Source: Rhodobacter ferrooxidans (lineage in GTDB: Bacteria; Pseudomonadota; Alphaproteobacteria; Rhodobacterales; Rhodobacteraceae). From it: 64,000 nucleotides of DNA. The translations under genes and the position numbers were made by a program. The stretch is from assembly GCF_000176015.1 (NCBI RefSeq), contig NZ_ACYY01000001.1:62001-126000 (forward strand), written 5' to 3'. Positions 56,132 to 64,000 of the stretch are shown in pieces (within the stretch, counting starts at the first letter, position 1; each line of letters begins with the position of its first letter). The notes beneath the pieces are model-generated. The model did no database searches. It was not told the DNA's origin and worked only from the letters and a program-made list of their open reading frames with translations.

Positions 56132-56244
56132 GCCCCTGCCTAACACGCGGCGCCCGCTTCTTCAAACACCCGCTCTTCCGCCCGCACGGGCGTCATCGCT
56201 GTTATTGCAGCGAAGAGGGACCGCAAGGGACCGATGAGCGCGCG

Positions 56245-56667
56245 CTACAGCAGCAGAACCATCTCGCGGTGCGGGATACCGGCGTCGTCGAACACCGGCC
56301 CCTGCGCCACAAAGCCCAGCTTTTCATAGAATCCCAGCGCATGGGTCTGCGCCCCCAGCTTGACCTTCGCCACCCCCGGCATGGCGCCAAACTCCTGCAC
56401 CGCCGCCCGCATCAGCGCCGCCCCCAGCCCGGTGCCACGCTGATCGGCCAGCACGCAGACCCGGCCGATCTTGCCCACCGCGCCCTGCACCAGCAGCCGG
56501 GCCGAGCCGACCGGACGGCCCTCCAGCCATGCCAGCAGATGCACCGCCTGCCCGTCCAGATCGTCCACCTCGTCGGCCTCGGAAACCCCCTGCTCCTCGA
56601 TGAACACCACCCGGCGCAGGGCGCGGCAGGTGGCGATATCGTCGGTGACGGCAATCACCAGACTCAT
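56245..56667 (-). CDS. GNAT family N-acetyltransferase
   Basis: Acetyl-CoA-dependent transferase of 140 residues, similar to ElaA/YjcF-type proteins. The N-terminal [21 protein letters not shown] and the acetyl-CoA loop [17 protein letters not shown] are conserved, and the C-terminal [22 protein letters not shown] is typical. The start overlaps the dapE stop in ATGA, so the two are coupled. Substrate unknown. Confidence 0.87.
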   Translation of the reverse strand: MSLVIAVTDDIATCRALRRVVFIEEQGVSEADEVDDLDGQAVHLLAWLEGRPVGSARLLVQGAVGKIGRVCVLADQRGTGLGAALMRAAVQEFGAMPGVAKVKLGAQTHALGFYEKLGFVAQGPVFDDAGIPHREMVLLL

Positions 56668-57809
56668 GCGAAATAATCCCGCAAGATCCGGCCATAGATC
56701 GCCTTCAGCGCCAAAATCTGCGCCACCTCCACCCGTTCATCGACCTGATGCATGGTCTTGCCCACCAACCCGAATTCCACCACCGGGCAGTGGTCCTTGA
56801 CGAACCGCGCATCCGAAGTGCCGCCCGAGGTCGAAGCCACCGGCAGCCGCCCGGTCTCCGCCTGCACCGAGGCCGCCACCAGCGCCGAAAACTCCCCCGG
56901 CGGCGTCAGGAAGCTTTCGCCGGAAATGCTGACCGCAACAGCGATCTCCACCCCGGTCTGCGCCTGAACCGCCGCTGCCTCGGCCCGCAGCCAGTCCGAC
57001 AGGCTGGCCCCCGAATGGGCGTCGTTGAAGCGGATGTTCACCGTGCCGCGGCAGACCGCCGGAATCACATTGGTCGCCGGATTGCCGGTGTCGATGGTGG
57101 TGATCGCCAGCGTCGAGGCATCAAAATGCGCGGTCCCCGCATCCAGCGGCTGCGCCTCCAGCTGCGCCATCAAGGCCACCATCGCCGTCACCGGGTTTTT
57201 CGCGCGGTGCGGATAGGCCGAATGGCCCTGCACGCCGCGGGCGGTGAAATATGCGGTCAAGGAACCACGGCGACCGATCTTCATCATCTCGCCCATCACC
57301 TCGGGGCAGGTCGGCTCGCCCACCAGACAATGGCTCATCGCCTCGCCATTCGCGGCCATCCAGTCCAGCAGGGCGCGGGTGCCATCGACGCTTTCGCCCT
57401 CCTCGTCGCCGGTGATCGCCAGGATCACCGCGCCATCGGGGGGCGTGTCGGTGACGAAATCCACCGCCGCCGCGACAAAGGCGGCGACACCGGATTTCAT
57501 GTCGGTGGCACCGCGGCCATACATCCAGCCATCGACCACCGCGGCGCCGAACGGGTCTTGCGTCCAGGCGGCGGCATCGCCCACCGGCACCACATCGGTA
57601 TGGCCGTTGAAGCCGAACGCCTTGTTCGCGCCCTTGCGGCCCCAGCGAGCGTAAAGATTGGCGATACCGCCACGGTCCACCCGCGTGCAGTCAAACCCCG
57701 CGCCTTGCAGAACCGCCTGCAACACCCCCAGCGCGCCACCTTCTGCCGGCGTGACCGACGGACAGCGGATCAGATCGGCGGTCAGGGCGACCGGGTCGAT
57801 GGCGGGCAT
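56664..57809 (-). CDS. dapE: Succinyl-diaminopimelate desuccinylase
   Basis: Zinc enzyme of lysine and peptidoglycan-precursor synthesis. The 381-residue product starts [20 protein letters not shown] at ATG 57809 after AAGGAG. Metal and active-site residues are His70 and Asp72 ([10 protein letters not shown]), Asp103 ([10 protein letters not shown]) and Glu136/Glu137 (TGDEEGE), with a final zinc His in KTMHQVDE. The GNAT gene follows with a 4-base overlap. Confidence 0.96.
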   Translation of the reverse strand: MPAIDPVALTADLIRCPSVTPAEGGALGVLQAVLQGAGFDCTRVDRGGIANLYARWGRKGANKAFGFNGHTDVVPVGDAAAWTQDPFGAAVVDGWMYGRGATDMKSGVAAFVAAAVDFVTDTPPDGAVILAITGDEEGESVDGTRALLDWMAANGEAMSHCLVGEPTCPEVMGEMMKIGRRGSLTAYFTARGVQGHSAYPHRAKNPVTAMVALMAQLEAQPLDAGTAHFDASTLAITTIDTGNPATNVIPAVCRGTVNIRFNDAHSGASLSDWLRAEAAAVQAQTGVEIAVAVSISGESFLTPPGEFSALVAASVQAETGRLPVASTSGGTSDARFVKDHCPVVEFGLVGKTMHQVDERVEVAQILALKAIYGRILRDYFA

Positions 57810-58159
57810 GGCAGGCTCCTTGCTGGCAGATGGCGGCCCAGACATAGCCGCGTCCGCTCCCCCGCGCAACGGCGCCACCCGGTGGGTGTGGCCGGGGCGA
57901 CACCGCTTTGCGCCATGGCAAATACCCCGATGACAAATCCCGCACCTGTGGCCTATGATTGGGCAATAACACGTCCCGAGGCAGGGTAAACGCGGGGTCA
58001 ACGCACCCCAGAGCAGTCATCGCATCGCCAGAGCCGCCAAAGCGGCCTGTCCTGCGGCGTTTGGCGTGCCTTTGAAAACAGAGGCAATGATGGCGGCAGG
58101 CGCCGGGCTTTCACATCCATCTGGTGCAAGGCATCAGGCTGCGGCGGCGGCCTGAACCG
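57810..58159. other. Intergenic region between dapE and the Hint-domain gene
   Basis: A 350-base gap between divergent starts, so both promoters should be here. I found no convincing -35/-10 pair, riboswitch or conserved frame. The part near 57900-57970 is lower in GC (GGCAAATACCCCGATGACAA). A frame with GTG 58124 continues into the Hint gene but has no ribosome site. Confidence 0.35.
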
Positions 58160-59167
58160 ATGGCCGACTGGATCGCCCTTTCCGACCGCGCCGAGCCGCT
58201 GGAGCCGGACACTCCGGCGCTGCTGATGCAGGGTGCGCTGGTGATGGAACTGGCGCTGCCGCTGGAAGTGCCCTGCGTGTTGCTGGATTACCGCCTGACC
58301 GGCGCCGAGCCGCGGGCGCTGTCGGTGTTCCACGACCCGAAGATGGGCATCGGCATCCTGCACCGGCAGGGCGAGCGGCTGGTGCGCCATACCCTGCCGG
58401 GACCGCTGCCGCGCGACATCGGCATTGCCCGGCTGATCCTGCGCTGGGACGCCCCGGCGCGAACCTGGGGCCTGCGCTACGAATTGCCGGAAAGCGGCGT
58501 GTTCGTCGATTCCTGCGGGGTCAATCCGCTGCCCTTGCCGCTGGCCGACCTGCTGGCGCTGTGCGGCGGCATTGGCATCACCCAGCGGCACCCGGCGCTG
58601 TTGTGGTTTGGTGCCACCCGCGGCGAAAACCCGCCGGAACGCGCGCCCTGGATCGGGCTGCGCACGCCGGTGGCGACGGCGATGGGCTACTGCCCGGCTG
58701 GCACGCTGAAACCCGGCGATGTGGTGCTGACCGCCGATGGCGGGGCGCGCGCCGTGCAATCGGTGCGCAAGATGGACCTGCCCAGCCGCGGCTTCTTTGC
58801 GCCGGTGCTGCTGCGCGGCCCGTATTTTGCCGACCGCACCGATCTGCTGGTCTCGGCCGATCAGTTGATCGCGCTGTCGGGGCCGGAGGTCGAATACCTG
58901 TTTGCCGAGGACGAGGTGCTGGCCGAGGCGCGACACCTGACCGACGGCTGGTCGGCGCTGTTCGATGACCGCCGCGCCGTGACCTCTTGTGTGTCGATTG
59001 ATCTCGGCAGCCCGGACCTGTTGCAAAGCGACGGCTGCCTGCTGGCCAGCCATCACAACGGCCCGCTGGCCAGCCGCCCGCCGCTGCTGCGCCGCCTTCT
59101 GCACAGTTATGAAGCGGTGCCTCTGCTGGCATTGCTGGGGCGCGGCAACGGTCGGCGCGCGGCCTGA
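58160..59167 (+). CDS. Hint-domain protein (Hedgehog/intein type), probably degenerate
   Basis: A 335-residue protein of the type common in Rhodobacteraceae: an N-terminal beta-rich domain (WIALSDRAEPLEPDTPALLM, LILRWDAPARTWGLRYEL) then a Hint_2-like domain (TPVATAMG, LKPGDVVLTADGG, ADQLIALSGPEVEYLF). The start of the Hint core reads GLRTPVATAMG, without the Cys-Phe-x-x-Gly-Thr that normally supplies the nucleophile. Function unknown, perhaps self-processing-defective. ATG 58160 is chosen by homology; the ribosome site is weak. Convergent with rppH. Confidence 0.7.
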   Translation: MADWIALSDRAEPLEPDTPALLMQGALVMELALPLEVPCVLLDYRLTGAEPRALSVFHDPKMGIGILHRQGERLVRHTLPGPLPRDIGIARLILRWDAPARTWGLRYELPESGVFVDSCGVNPLPLPLADLLALCGGIGITQRHPALLWFGATRGENPPERAPWIGLRTPVATAMGYCPAGTLKPGDVVLTADGGARAVQSVRKMDLPSRGFFAPVLLRGPYFADRTDLLVSADQLIALSGPEVEYLFAEDEVLAEARHLTDGWSALFDDRRAVTSCVSIDLGSPDLLQSDGCLLASHHNGPLASRPPLLRRLLHSYEAVPLLALLGRGNGRRAA

Positions 59168-59248
59168 TCGCCTTGGCGCGAACGGTGCTGGCGGCGATGC
59201 CGGGTCAGGTCTGCAGCGGTTTGAACCCGATTGCCGCCACGACCGGCG

Positions 59249-59737
59249 TCAGGCCAGATGGTCGCGGAACGTCGTGATCACCTGGTCATAGACCGCGCGT
59301 TTGAAGGGCACGATCGAGGCCAGCATGGCGTCGGCTTCGGTCCATTGCCAGCGGTCGAACTCGGGGTGTTCGGTGGCGATGTTGATCTGGTCGTCACGGC
59401 CCAGAAAGCGCATCAGGAACCAGCGTTGGCGCTGGCCGCGGTATTTGCCGCCCCAGACCCGGCCCAGCAGCTCGGGCGGCAGATCATAGCTCAGCCAATC
59501 GGGCGATTTGGCCAGGATTTCAACCAGATCGGCGGTGATGCCGGTTTCCTCCCACAGTTCGCGCAGCGCTGCGGCGCGGGGTTTTTCGTCCGCATCAATA
59601 CCGCCCTGCGGCATCTGCCAGGCCGGTTGCTGCGCGTCCAGACGCTGCCCGGCGAAGATCAGCCCCTGCGGGTTCAGCAGCATGATGCCGACGCAGGGGC
59701 GGTAGGGCAGGCTTGCGGGATCGGGGTTTTGGGTCAT
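59249..59737 (-). CDS. rppH: RNA pyrophosphohydrolase
   Basis: Removes pyrophosphate from mRNA 5' ends to start decay. The 162-residue protein carries the Nudix box (about 45-67, [20 protein letters not shown]) and the conserved [14 protein letters not shown] and [12 protein letters not shown] precedes ATG 59737. The gene is downstream of ctpA in the same direction. Confidence 0.95.
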   Translation of the reverse strand: MTQNPDPASLPYRPCVGIMLLNPQGLIFAGQRLDAQQPAWQMPQGGIDADEKPRAAALRELWEETGITADLVEILAKSPDWLSYDLPPELLGRVWGGKYRGQRQRWFLMRFLGRDDQINIATEHPEFDRWQWTEADAMLASIVPFKRAVYDQVITTFRDHLA

Positions 59738-59785
59738 GGTCTATCCGCTTGGAATGGGGAGCCGGTTTCCCGGCCCCCTTTCGCC

Positions 59786-61135
59786 TCAGGGCTTGGCGGC
59801 GATGGCGTTCAGGCCCTTCAGGATATCCACCGCATAGGCCAGTTGATAATCCTCGTCGCGCAGTTTCGCGGCCTCTTCGGCGCGGGCGCGCTCTTCTTCC
59901 AGCAGCCGCTTTTCATCCTCGGTCATCGAATCGTTGCTGATGATGCCGCGCAGATCGGCTTCCGACCGGCCACGGTTCGCCGCCGAGGTCGGGGTGTCGG
60001 CTTCTGTGCCTTCGGCCACCGGCGGCGGCACCGGCTGGTTGACGATGATGTCGGGCGACACGCCAAGCGCCTGGATCGAGCGGCCCGAGGGCGTGTAATA
60101 CCGCGCCGTGGTCAGCCGCATCGCGCCTTCGCCACGCAACGGGATCACCGTCTGCACCGAGCCTTTGCCGAAGCTCTTGGTGCCGACCACGATGGCGCGG
60201 CGGTGGTCCTGCAAGGCGCCGGTCACGATCTCCGATGCCGAGGCTGAACCGCCGTTGATCAGCACCACCATCGGCTTGCCGCCGGTCAGATCGCCCGGTG
60301 TGGCGTTGAAGCGCTCGCCATCGGCGGGGTTGCGGCCGCGGGTCGAGACGATCTCGCCGGTTTCCAGGAAGGCATCCGACACCTTGATGGCCTGGGTCAG
60401 CAACCCGCCAGGGTTGTTGCGCAGGTCCAGCACGAAGCCATCGACCTTGTCGATGCCGCCCAATTCCTTGACCGATTTCTCGATGCCTTCCACCAGGCCC
60501 GGATAGGTCTGGTCGTTGAAGGTGGTCAGGCGCACCACCACGGTATTGCCGACCACCCGCGATTTCGCCGCCGTCAGCTTGATGACGTCGCGGATGATCG
60601 ACACGTCGAACGGGTCGGCCACATCTTTGCGCACCACGGTGATGATGATCTCTGACCCGACCTCGCCGCGCATCTTGTCAACGGCAGCATCCAGCGTCAG
60701 GCCCAGCACCGATTCGCCGTTCACATGGGTGATAAAGTCGCCCGACTGGATGCCCGCCGCTGCCGCCGGGGTATCGTCGATCGGCGAGACCACCTTGATG
60801 AAGCCCTCTTCCTGCGTCACCTCGATGCCCAGCCCGCCGAACTCGCCGCGGGTCTGCACCTGCATGTCGTCGAAATCCTTCGGCGCCATATAGCTGGAAT
60901 GGGGGTCCAGCGAGGTCAGCATGCCGTTGATCGCCGCCTCGATCAGCTTGTCGGTCTGCACTTCCTCGACATATTGGGCGCGAATCCGCTCGAAGATGTC
61001 GCCGAACAGGTCAAGCTGTTCATAGACCGAGGCGCTGCGCGTGGCTTCCTGTGCGATCAGCGGCCCGGCCACCTGCGTGGTCAACAGTGCCCCGGCCACG
61101 GTGCCGCCCAGAGCGGCCATCACGAATTTCCTCAT
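59786..61135 (-). CDS. ctpA: Carboxy-terminal processing protease (S41 family)
   Basis: Periplasmic protease of 449 residues with an N-terminal signal or anchor (residues 4-28). A PDZ domain spans about 95-180 (GLGIEVTQEEGFIKVVSPI). The catalytic serine region is NGGSASASEIV (about 294-304) and the lysine is in KSFGKGSVQ (Lys324). The C-terminus is acidic and charged (EDEKRLLEEERARAEEAAK). It follows the EnvC-like gene by 7 bases, pointing to a cell-wall processing operon. Confidence 0.94.
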   Translation of the reverse strand: MRKFVMAALGGTVAGALLTTQVAGPLIAQEATRSASVYEQLDLFGDIFERIRAQYVEEVQTDKLIEAAINGMLTSLDPHSSYMAPKDFDDMQVQTRGEFGGLGIEVTQEEGFIKVVSPIDDTPAAAAGIQSGDFITHVNGESVLGLTLDAAVDKMRGEVGSEIIITVVRKDVADPFDVSIIRDVIKLTAAKSRVVGNTVVVRLTTFNDQTYPGLVEGIEKSVKELGGIDKVDGFVLDLRNNPGGLLTQAIKVSDAFLETGEIVSTRGRNPADGERFNATPGDLTGGKPMVVLINGGSASASEIVTGALQDHRRAIVVGTKSFGKGSVQTVIPLRGEGAMRLTTARYYTPSGRSIQALGVSPDIIVNQPVPPPVAEGTEADTPTSAANRGRSEADLRGIISNDSMTEDEKRLLEEERARAEEAAKLRDEDYQLAYAVDILKGLNAIAAKP

Positions 61136-61142
61136 AGCTCAG

Positions 61143-62270
61143 CTATTCTCCTGTAGTGGCGAACCATTCCGCCGGATCGACCGGCTTGGCCCCCTGTCTC
61201 AGTTCCATATAAAGCGTTTCGGTGCCCTGTGAACCACCGCCGTCCTGCACCGACACCATAAACTCGGCCACACCCGACACCGCGCCGCCCATCAGGCCCA
61301 GCGGGGCACCGGCATTGACCACTTCTCCCACCTCGCCATACACGGTTTCCAGCCCGGCAAGCACCAGAAGATAGCCGCCGCCGGGTTCAAGGATGATCAC
61401 ATTTCCGTAGTCGAGCAGCGGGCCGCGATAGCGGATGGTCGCAGGCCATGGGGCGGTAACCAGCGCGCGGGGCCTTGTGGCCAAAAGGATACCGGGGCGG
61501 CGCACCCCGGCGGCGTCAGCCTCGTTGGCCCGGCGCAGCAGCGTGCCCAGCACCGGCAGCGGCAGGCTGCCCTTGGCGGCGGTAAAATCGGTCATGCCTT
61601 CGATTTCGGCGGCGTTCAGCGCCAGACCCCCGGCAAAGGCTTCCAGCGTGTCGGCGCTTTGCAGCAGGCGTTTCAGCGCCTCGGGGTCTTCGGTGAAGCG
61701 TTTGGGCAGGTCGGTGCGGTCCGAGATTGCCTGGCTGAGCGCCGACCGCGCCTCTTGCACCGCGCGCAGGCCATCGGCCAGGGTGTCGCCCGCTGCCACC
61801 TGCAGGCCGCGCAGGTCGCGCAACTCCTGCAACTGGACGCGCAACGCCTCGGCCTCGGCCTGCAGTGCCGGGGTGACATCGGCCAGCATCATGCCCGACC
61901 GCACGGTGCCCAGCGGCCCGGTCGGGTGCAACAGCAGCAAGGGGCCGGGATCGGCCTCGATCCGGCTGAGAACGCCCACCAGTTGCGCCACCCGGTCGCG
62001 TTTGGCGTCGAATTGCAGCGCCAGTGCCGCCTCGCGGATGCTGGCCTGCCGCAACCCCTCGCGCAGCGCCGACAAGCCGCGTTCATAGGCCTGAATGGTC
62101 TGGGTCAGCGCCGACACCTGATCGCGCGCACCGCGAGCGTCGTCCAGTGCCGCCACCGCCGTTTGCAGATCGGCAGCCGCCTTGCCCGCCTGTTCGGCAA
62201 CCGTCTGCGCCGAGGCAGCAAGGCCCAGCGCCAGCCACAGCGACAGGGCAAGGCCGCAGCCGACCCGCAT
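61143..62270 (-). CDS. EnvC-like murein hydrolase activator (degenerate LytM/M23 domain)
   Basis: Secreted protein of 375 residues with a Sec signal (LSLWLALGLAASAQ), a long Ala/Gln/Arg-rich coiled coil (about 25-230) and a C-terminal LytM domain. The metal residues of M23 peptidases are lost: the HGxG position reads EPGGG, the YAHL position reads LAGL and the HFE position reads YME. As with E. coli EnvC, it probably activates amidases at division instead of cutting. Its start overlaps the gpmI stop by one base. Confidence 0.85.
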   Translation of the reverse strand: MRVGCGLALSLWLALGLAASAQTVAEQAGKAAADLQTAVAALDDARGARDQVSALTQTIQAYERGLSALREGLRQASIREAALALQFDAKRDRVAQLVGVLSRIEADPGPLLLLHPTGPLGTVRSGMMLADVTPALQAEAEALRVQLQELRDLRGLQVAAGDTLADGLRAVQEARSALSQAISDRTDLPKRFTEDPEALKRLLQSADTLEAFAGGLALNAAEIEGMTDFTAAKGSLPLPVLGTLLRRANEADAAGVRRPGILLATRPRALVTAPWPATIRYRGPLLDYGNVIILEPGGGYLLVLAGLETVYGEVGEVVNAGAPLGLMGGAVSGVAEFMVSVQDGGGSQGTETLYMELRQGAKPVDPAEWFATTGE

Positions 62271-63787
62271 CAGACGATCAGGCTTTCGCCGGTCATTTCA
62301 GGCGGTTGCGGCAGGCCCATCAGTTGCAGCAGCGTCGGCGCGAGGTCAGCCAGCCGGCCATGCCGCAGCTTGGCCCCCACAGGCCCGCCGAACAGGATCA
62401 CCGGCACCGGATTGGTGGTATGCGCGGTATGCGGCCCGCCGGTGACCGGATCGACCATGGTTTCGCAATTGCCGTGGTCGGCGGTGACGATCATCGCCCC
62501 ACCGGCCTTGCGCAAGGCGGCCACAGCCTTGCCCAGCCCTTCGTCCACCGCCTCGCAGGCCGCCATCGCCGCCGCCAGATTGCCGGTATGGCCGACCATG
62601 TCGGGGTTGGCAAAGTTGACCACGATCAGGTCGTAGCCCTGTTCGATGGCGCCCACCAGATGCTCGGCCACCTCGGGTTCCGACATCTCGGGTTGCAGAT
62701 CGTAAGTGGCCACCTTGGGCGATTTCGCCATGTAGCGGTCCTCGCCGGTTTCCGGTATCTCTTTGCCGCCGTTCAGGAAAAACGTGACATGCGGGTATTT
62801 CTCGGTTTCCGCCAGCCGGAACTGGCTACGACCATGGCTGGCCACCCATTCGCCCAGCGTGTTGTGCAGCACCTGTTTGGGGAAGGCGCTGGTCATGTAG
62901 GCGTCATGCGCCTTGGAATAATCGACCATCCCCAGCATCGCCGCCCATTTTGGCCGGATGCCGGTTTCAAAGCCGGTGAAGGCCGGGTCGCCCAAGGCCG
63001 CCAGAATCTCGCGCGCCCGGTCGGCGCGGAAGTTCAGGCAGAACAGGCCGTCGCCATCGCGGGCGCCGGTATAGGCGCCGATCACCGTGGGCGCGATGAA
63101 TTCGTCGAACTCGTTCTTGGCATAGCTGGCGGTCACCGCGGCCACCGCATCCACCGCAGCCTCACCCTGCCCGTGCAGCATGGCGGCGAAAGCCCGCGCC
63201 ACCCGGTCCCAGCGGTTGTCGCGGTCCATCGCCCAGTAGCGCCCGATCACCGTGCCGATGCTTGCCCCCGCAGGCAGGCCCGCCACCAGTTCCGCCATGA
63301 ACCGCGCGGCAGAATCCGGCGGCACATCGCGGCCATCGGTGATGGCATGCACCACCACCGGCACCCCGGCACCGGCCACCGCCCGCACCGCGGCCAACAG
63401 ATGCAGGATATGCCCATGCACCCCGCCATCGGACACCACGCCCATCAGATGCGCGGTGCCGCCGGTCGCCTTCAGCCTTGCCACAAAGGCCAGCAGCGCC
63501 GGATTCAGCGCAAACGACCCATCCTCGATCGCCAGATCAATCGCGCCCAGGTCCATCGCCACCACCCGGCCCGCGCCGATATTGGTGTGGCCGACCTCGG
63601 AGTTGCCCATCTGCCCGGTCGGCAACCCGACGTCGCGGCCATGCGTTACCAGCGTGTTGTGCGGGCAAGTGGCCATCAGCGCGTCGAAATTCGGGGTGTT
63701 GGCCAGCGCGGGGGCGTTGTTGGCGCGGTCCTCGCGCAGCCCCCAGCCATCAAGGATGCACAGCACAACGGGTTTGGGAACGCTCAT
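62270..63787 (-). CDS. gpmI: 2,3-bisphosphoglycerate-independent phosphoglycerate mutase
   Basis: Glycolytic interconversion of 3- and 2-phosphoglycerate with two Mn ions. The 505-residue product starts MSVPKPVVLCILDGWGLRED at ATG 63787 (AAGG upstream). The phosphoserine nucleophile is Ser63 in QMGNSEVGHTNIGAG. DGRDVPPDSA, FNFRADRARE and the C-terminal TADHGNCETM metal site are intact. It is downstream of rlmH with family B palindromes between. Confidence 0.96.
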   Translation of the reverse strand: MSVPKPVVLCILDGWGLREDRANNAPALANTPNFDALMATCPHNTLVTHGRDVGLPTGQMGNSEVGHTNIGAGRVVAMDLGAIDLAIEDGSFALNPALLAFVARLKATGGTAHLMGVVSDGGVHGHILHLLAAVRAVAGAGVPVVVHAITDGRDVPPDSAARFMAELVAGLPAGASIGTVIGRYWAMDRDNRWDRVARAFAAMLHGQGEAAVDAVAAVTASYAKNEFDEFIAPTVIGAYTGARDGDGLFCLNFRADRAREILAALGDPAFTGFETGIRPKWAAMLGMVDYSKAHDAYMTSAFPKQVLHNTLGEWVASHGRSQFRLAETEKYPHVTFFLNGGKEIPETGEDRYMAKSPKVATYDLQPEMSEPEVAEHLVGAIEQGYDLIVVNFANPDMVGHTGNLAAAMAACEAVDEGLGKAVAALRKAGGAMIVTADHGNCETMVDPVTGGPHTAHTTNPVPVILFGGPVGAKLRHGRLADLAPTLLQLMGLPQPPEMTGESLIV

Positions 63788-63860
63788 CTGGGGGCCTTTC
63801 ACTGCGATGCCGTGGTTTTACGCCGGACCGGGTGCAGGGGCAACCATTGCAGACTGGCGG

Positions 63861-63904
63861 CAAAACTTTTCGAAAAGTTTTGCAAAATCCTTCGAAGGAT
63901 TTTG
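63861..63904. repeat. Family B tandem palindromes, copy 2
   Basis: CAAAACTTTTCGAAAAGTTTTG (63861-63882) and CAAAATCCTTCGAAGGATTTTG (63883-63904) are two directly adjacent perfect 22-bp palindromes. On the minus strand they begin two bases after the rlmH stop. Order and orientation match copy 1 at 34483-34525. A role in termination or mRNA stability is plausible. Confidence 0.88.
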
Positions 63905-63906
63905 GG

Positions 63907-64000
63907 TCACACCCGGTGATACGGGCTTCCTGCCAAAATCGAGGCCGCGCGGTAAAGCTGTTCGGCCAGCATCACCCGCACCAGCATATGCGGCCAGACC
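63907..64000 (-). CDS. rlmH: Ribosomal large subunit methyltransferase RlmH (C-terminal fragment at window edge)
   Basis: The last 31 codons before the stop (63907-63909) read [20 protein letters not shown] then LAGSPYHRV, the conserved C-terminus of the SPOUT methyltransferase that modifies pseudouridine 1915 of 23S rRNA. The start lies outside the window. rlmH-gpmI is a common alphaproteobacterial order. Confidence 0.85.
   Translation of the reverse strand, partial: VWPHMLVRVMLAEQLYRAASILAGSPYHRV

Noticed and set aside
53618-56143. 841-codon plus-strand frame opposite rnr
   Set aside because: Antisense shadow of rnr; composition bias only.

Overview
The window is a gene-dense stretch of a high-GC alphaproteobacterial chromosome. 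Gene orders (aroA-cmk-rpsA-ihfB-lapA-trpF-trpB, phoH-ybeY-corC-lnt-metK-trmB, rlmH-gpmI-envC-like-ctpA-rppH, rsmI-yraN-gshB), a class II-like EPSP synthase, an RpoHII-type sigma factor with a TGATCC-type promoter and a SAM/SAH riboswitch before metK all point to the Rhodobacterales (Rhodobacter/Tabrizicola/Gemmobacter-like). I see no rRNA, tRNA, CRISPR array, integrase, transposase or prophage. Nearly all of it looks like core chromosome with a few accessory insertions. Coordinates were read by hand; starts were chosen from Shine-Dalgarno spacing and family knowledge.

Layout. 1-5068: sugar uptake and phosphorylation (ABC binding protein and ATPase, divergent xylulokinase-type kinase) and an MFS exporter. 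5257-10393: ribosomal protein L25, a glycosyltransferase, peptidyl-tRNA hydrolase, a frameshifted DUF2332 gene, a beta-lactamase-fold serine hydrolase and a DUF2237 protein. 10473-18671 (minus strand): tryptophan genes, IHF-beta, S1, cytidylate kinase, EPSP synthase and TrmB; a low-GC orphan gene lies between cmk and rpsA. 18855-25501 (minus): metK with riboswitch and terminator, lnt, corC, ybeY, phoH and a lipoprotein lytic transglycosylase. 25644-29209: a ThuA/ThuB-like pair and an amino-acid ABC permease/binding-protein pair without an ATPase. 29282-30535: two adjacent genes I cannot assign. 30883-35421: hydrolase, MoeB-like E1 enzyme with membrane anchor, dUTPase, CoaBC and RpoHII. 35477-42676: CobU, a CobC-like phosphatase, a GST fusion, ComM, GshB, YraN, RsmI and an LpoA-like lipoprotein. 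42711-49600: GlnD, MurJ, a catalytically degenerate rhomboid, TrpS and a VOC protein. 49698-56667: C-terminally truncated SOS polymerase DnaE2 with a LexA box, a second lytic transglycosylase, RNase R and a GNAT protein. 56664-64000: DapE, a Hint-domain protein, RppH, CtpA, an EnvC-like protein, GpmI and the end of RlmH.

Non-coding structure. Two repeat families recur. Family A is an inverted repeat built on AAATATCCCCGCCGGAGGC, with three full and three half copies. The half copies sit directly before translation starts. Family B is a pair of tandem perfect palindromes found just after the rpoH2 and rlmH stop codons. Other sites include a SAM/SAH riboswitch (metK), a sigma-E-like promoter (rpoH2), a LexA box (dnaE2), a strong sigma70-type promoter (rpsA), several intrinsic terminators and a possible structured RNA after trpS. 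Physiologically the window mixes housekeeping functions (translation, cell wall, cofactors, aromatic and lysine biosynthesis), nitrogen signalling (GlnD) and photooxidative or SOS stress control.
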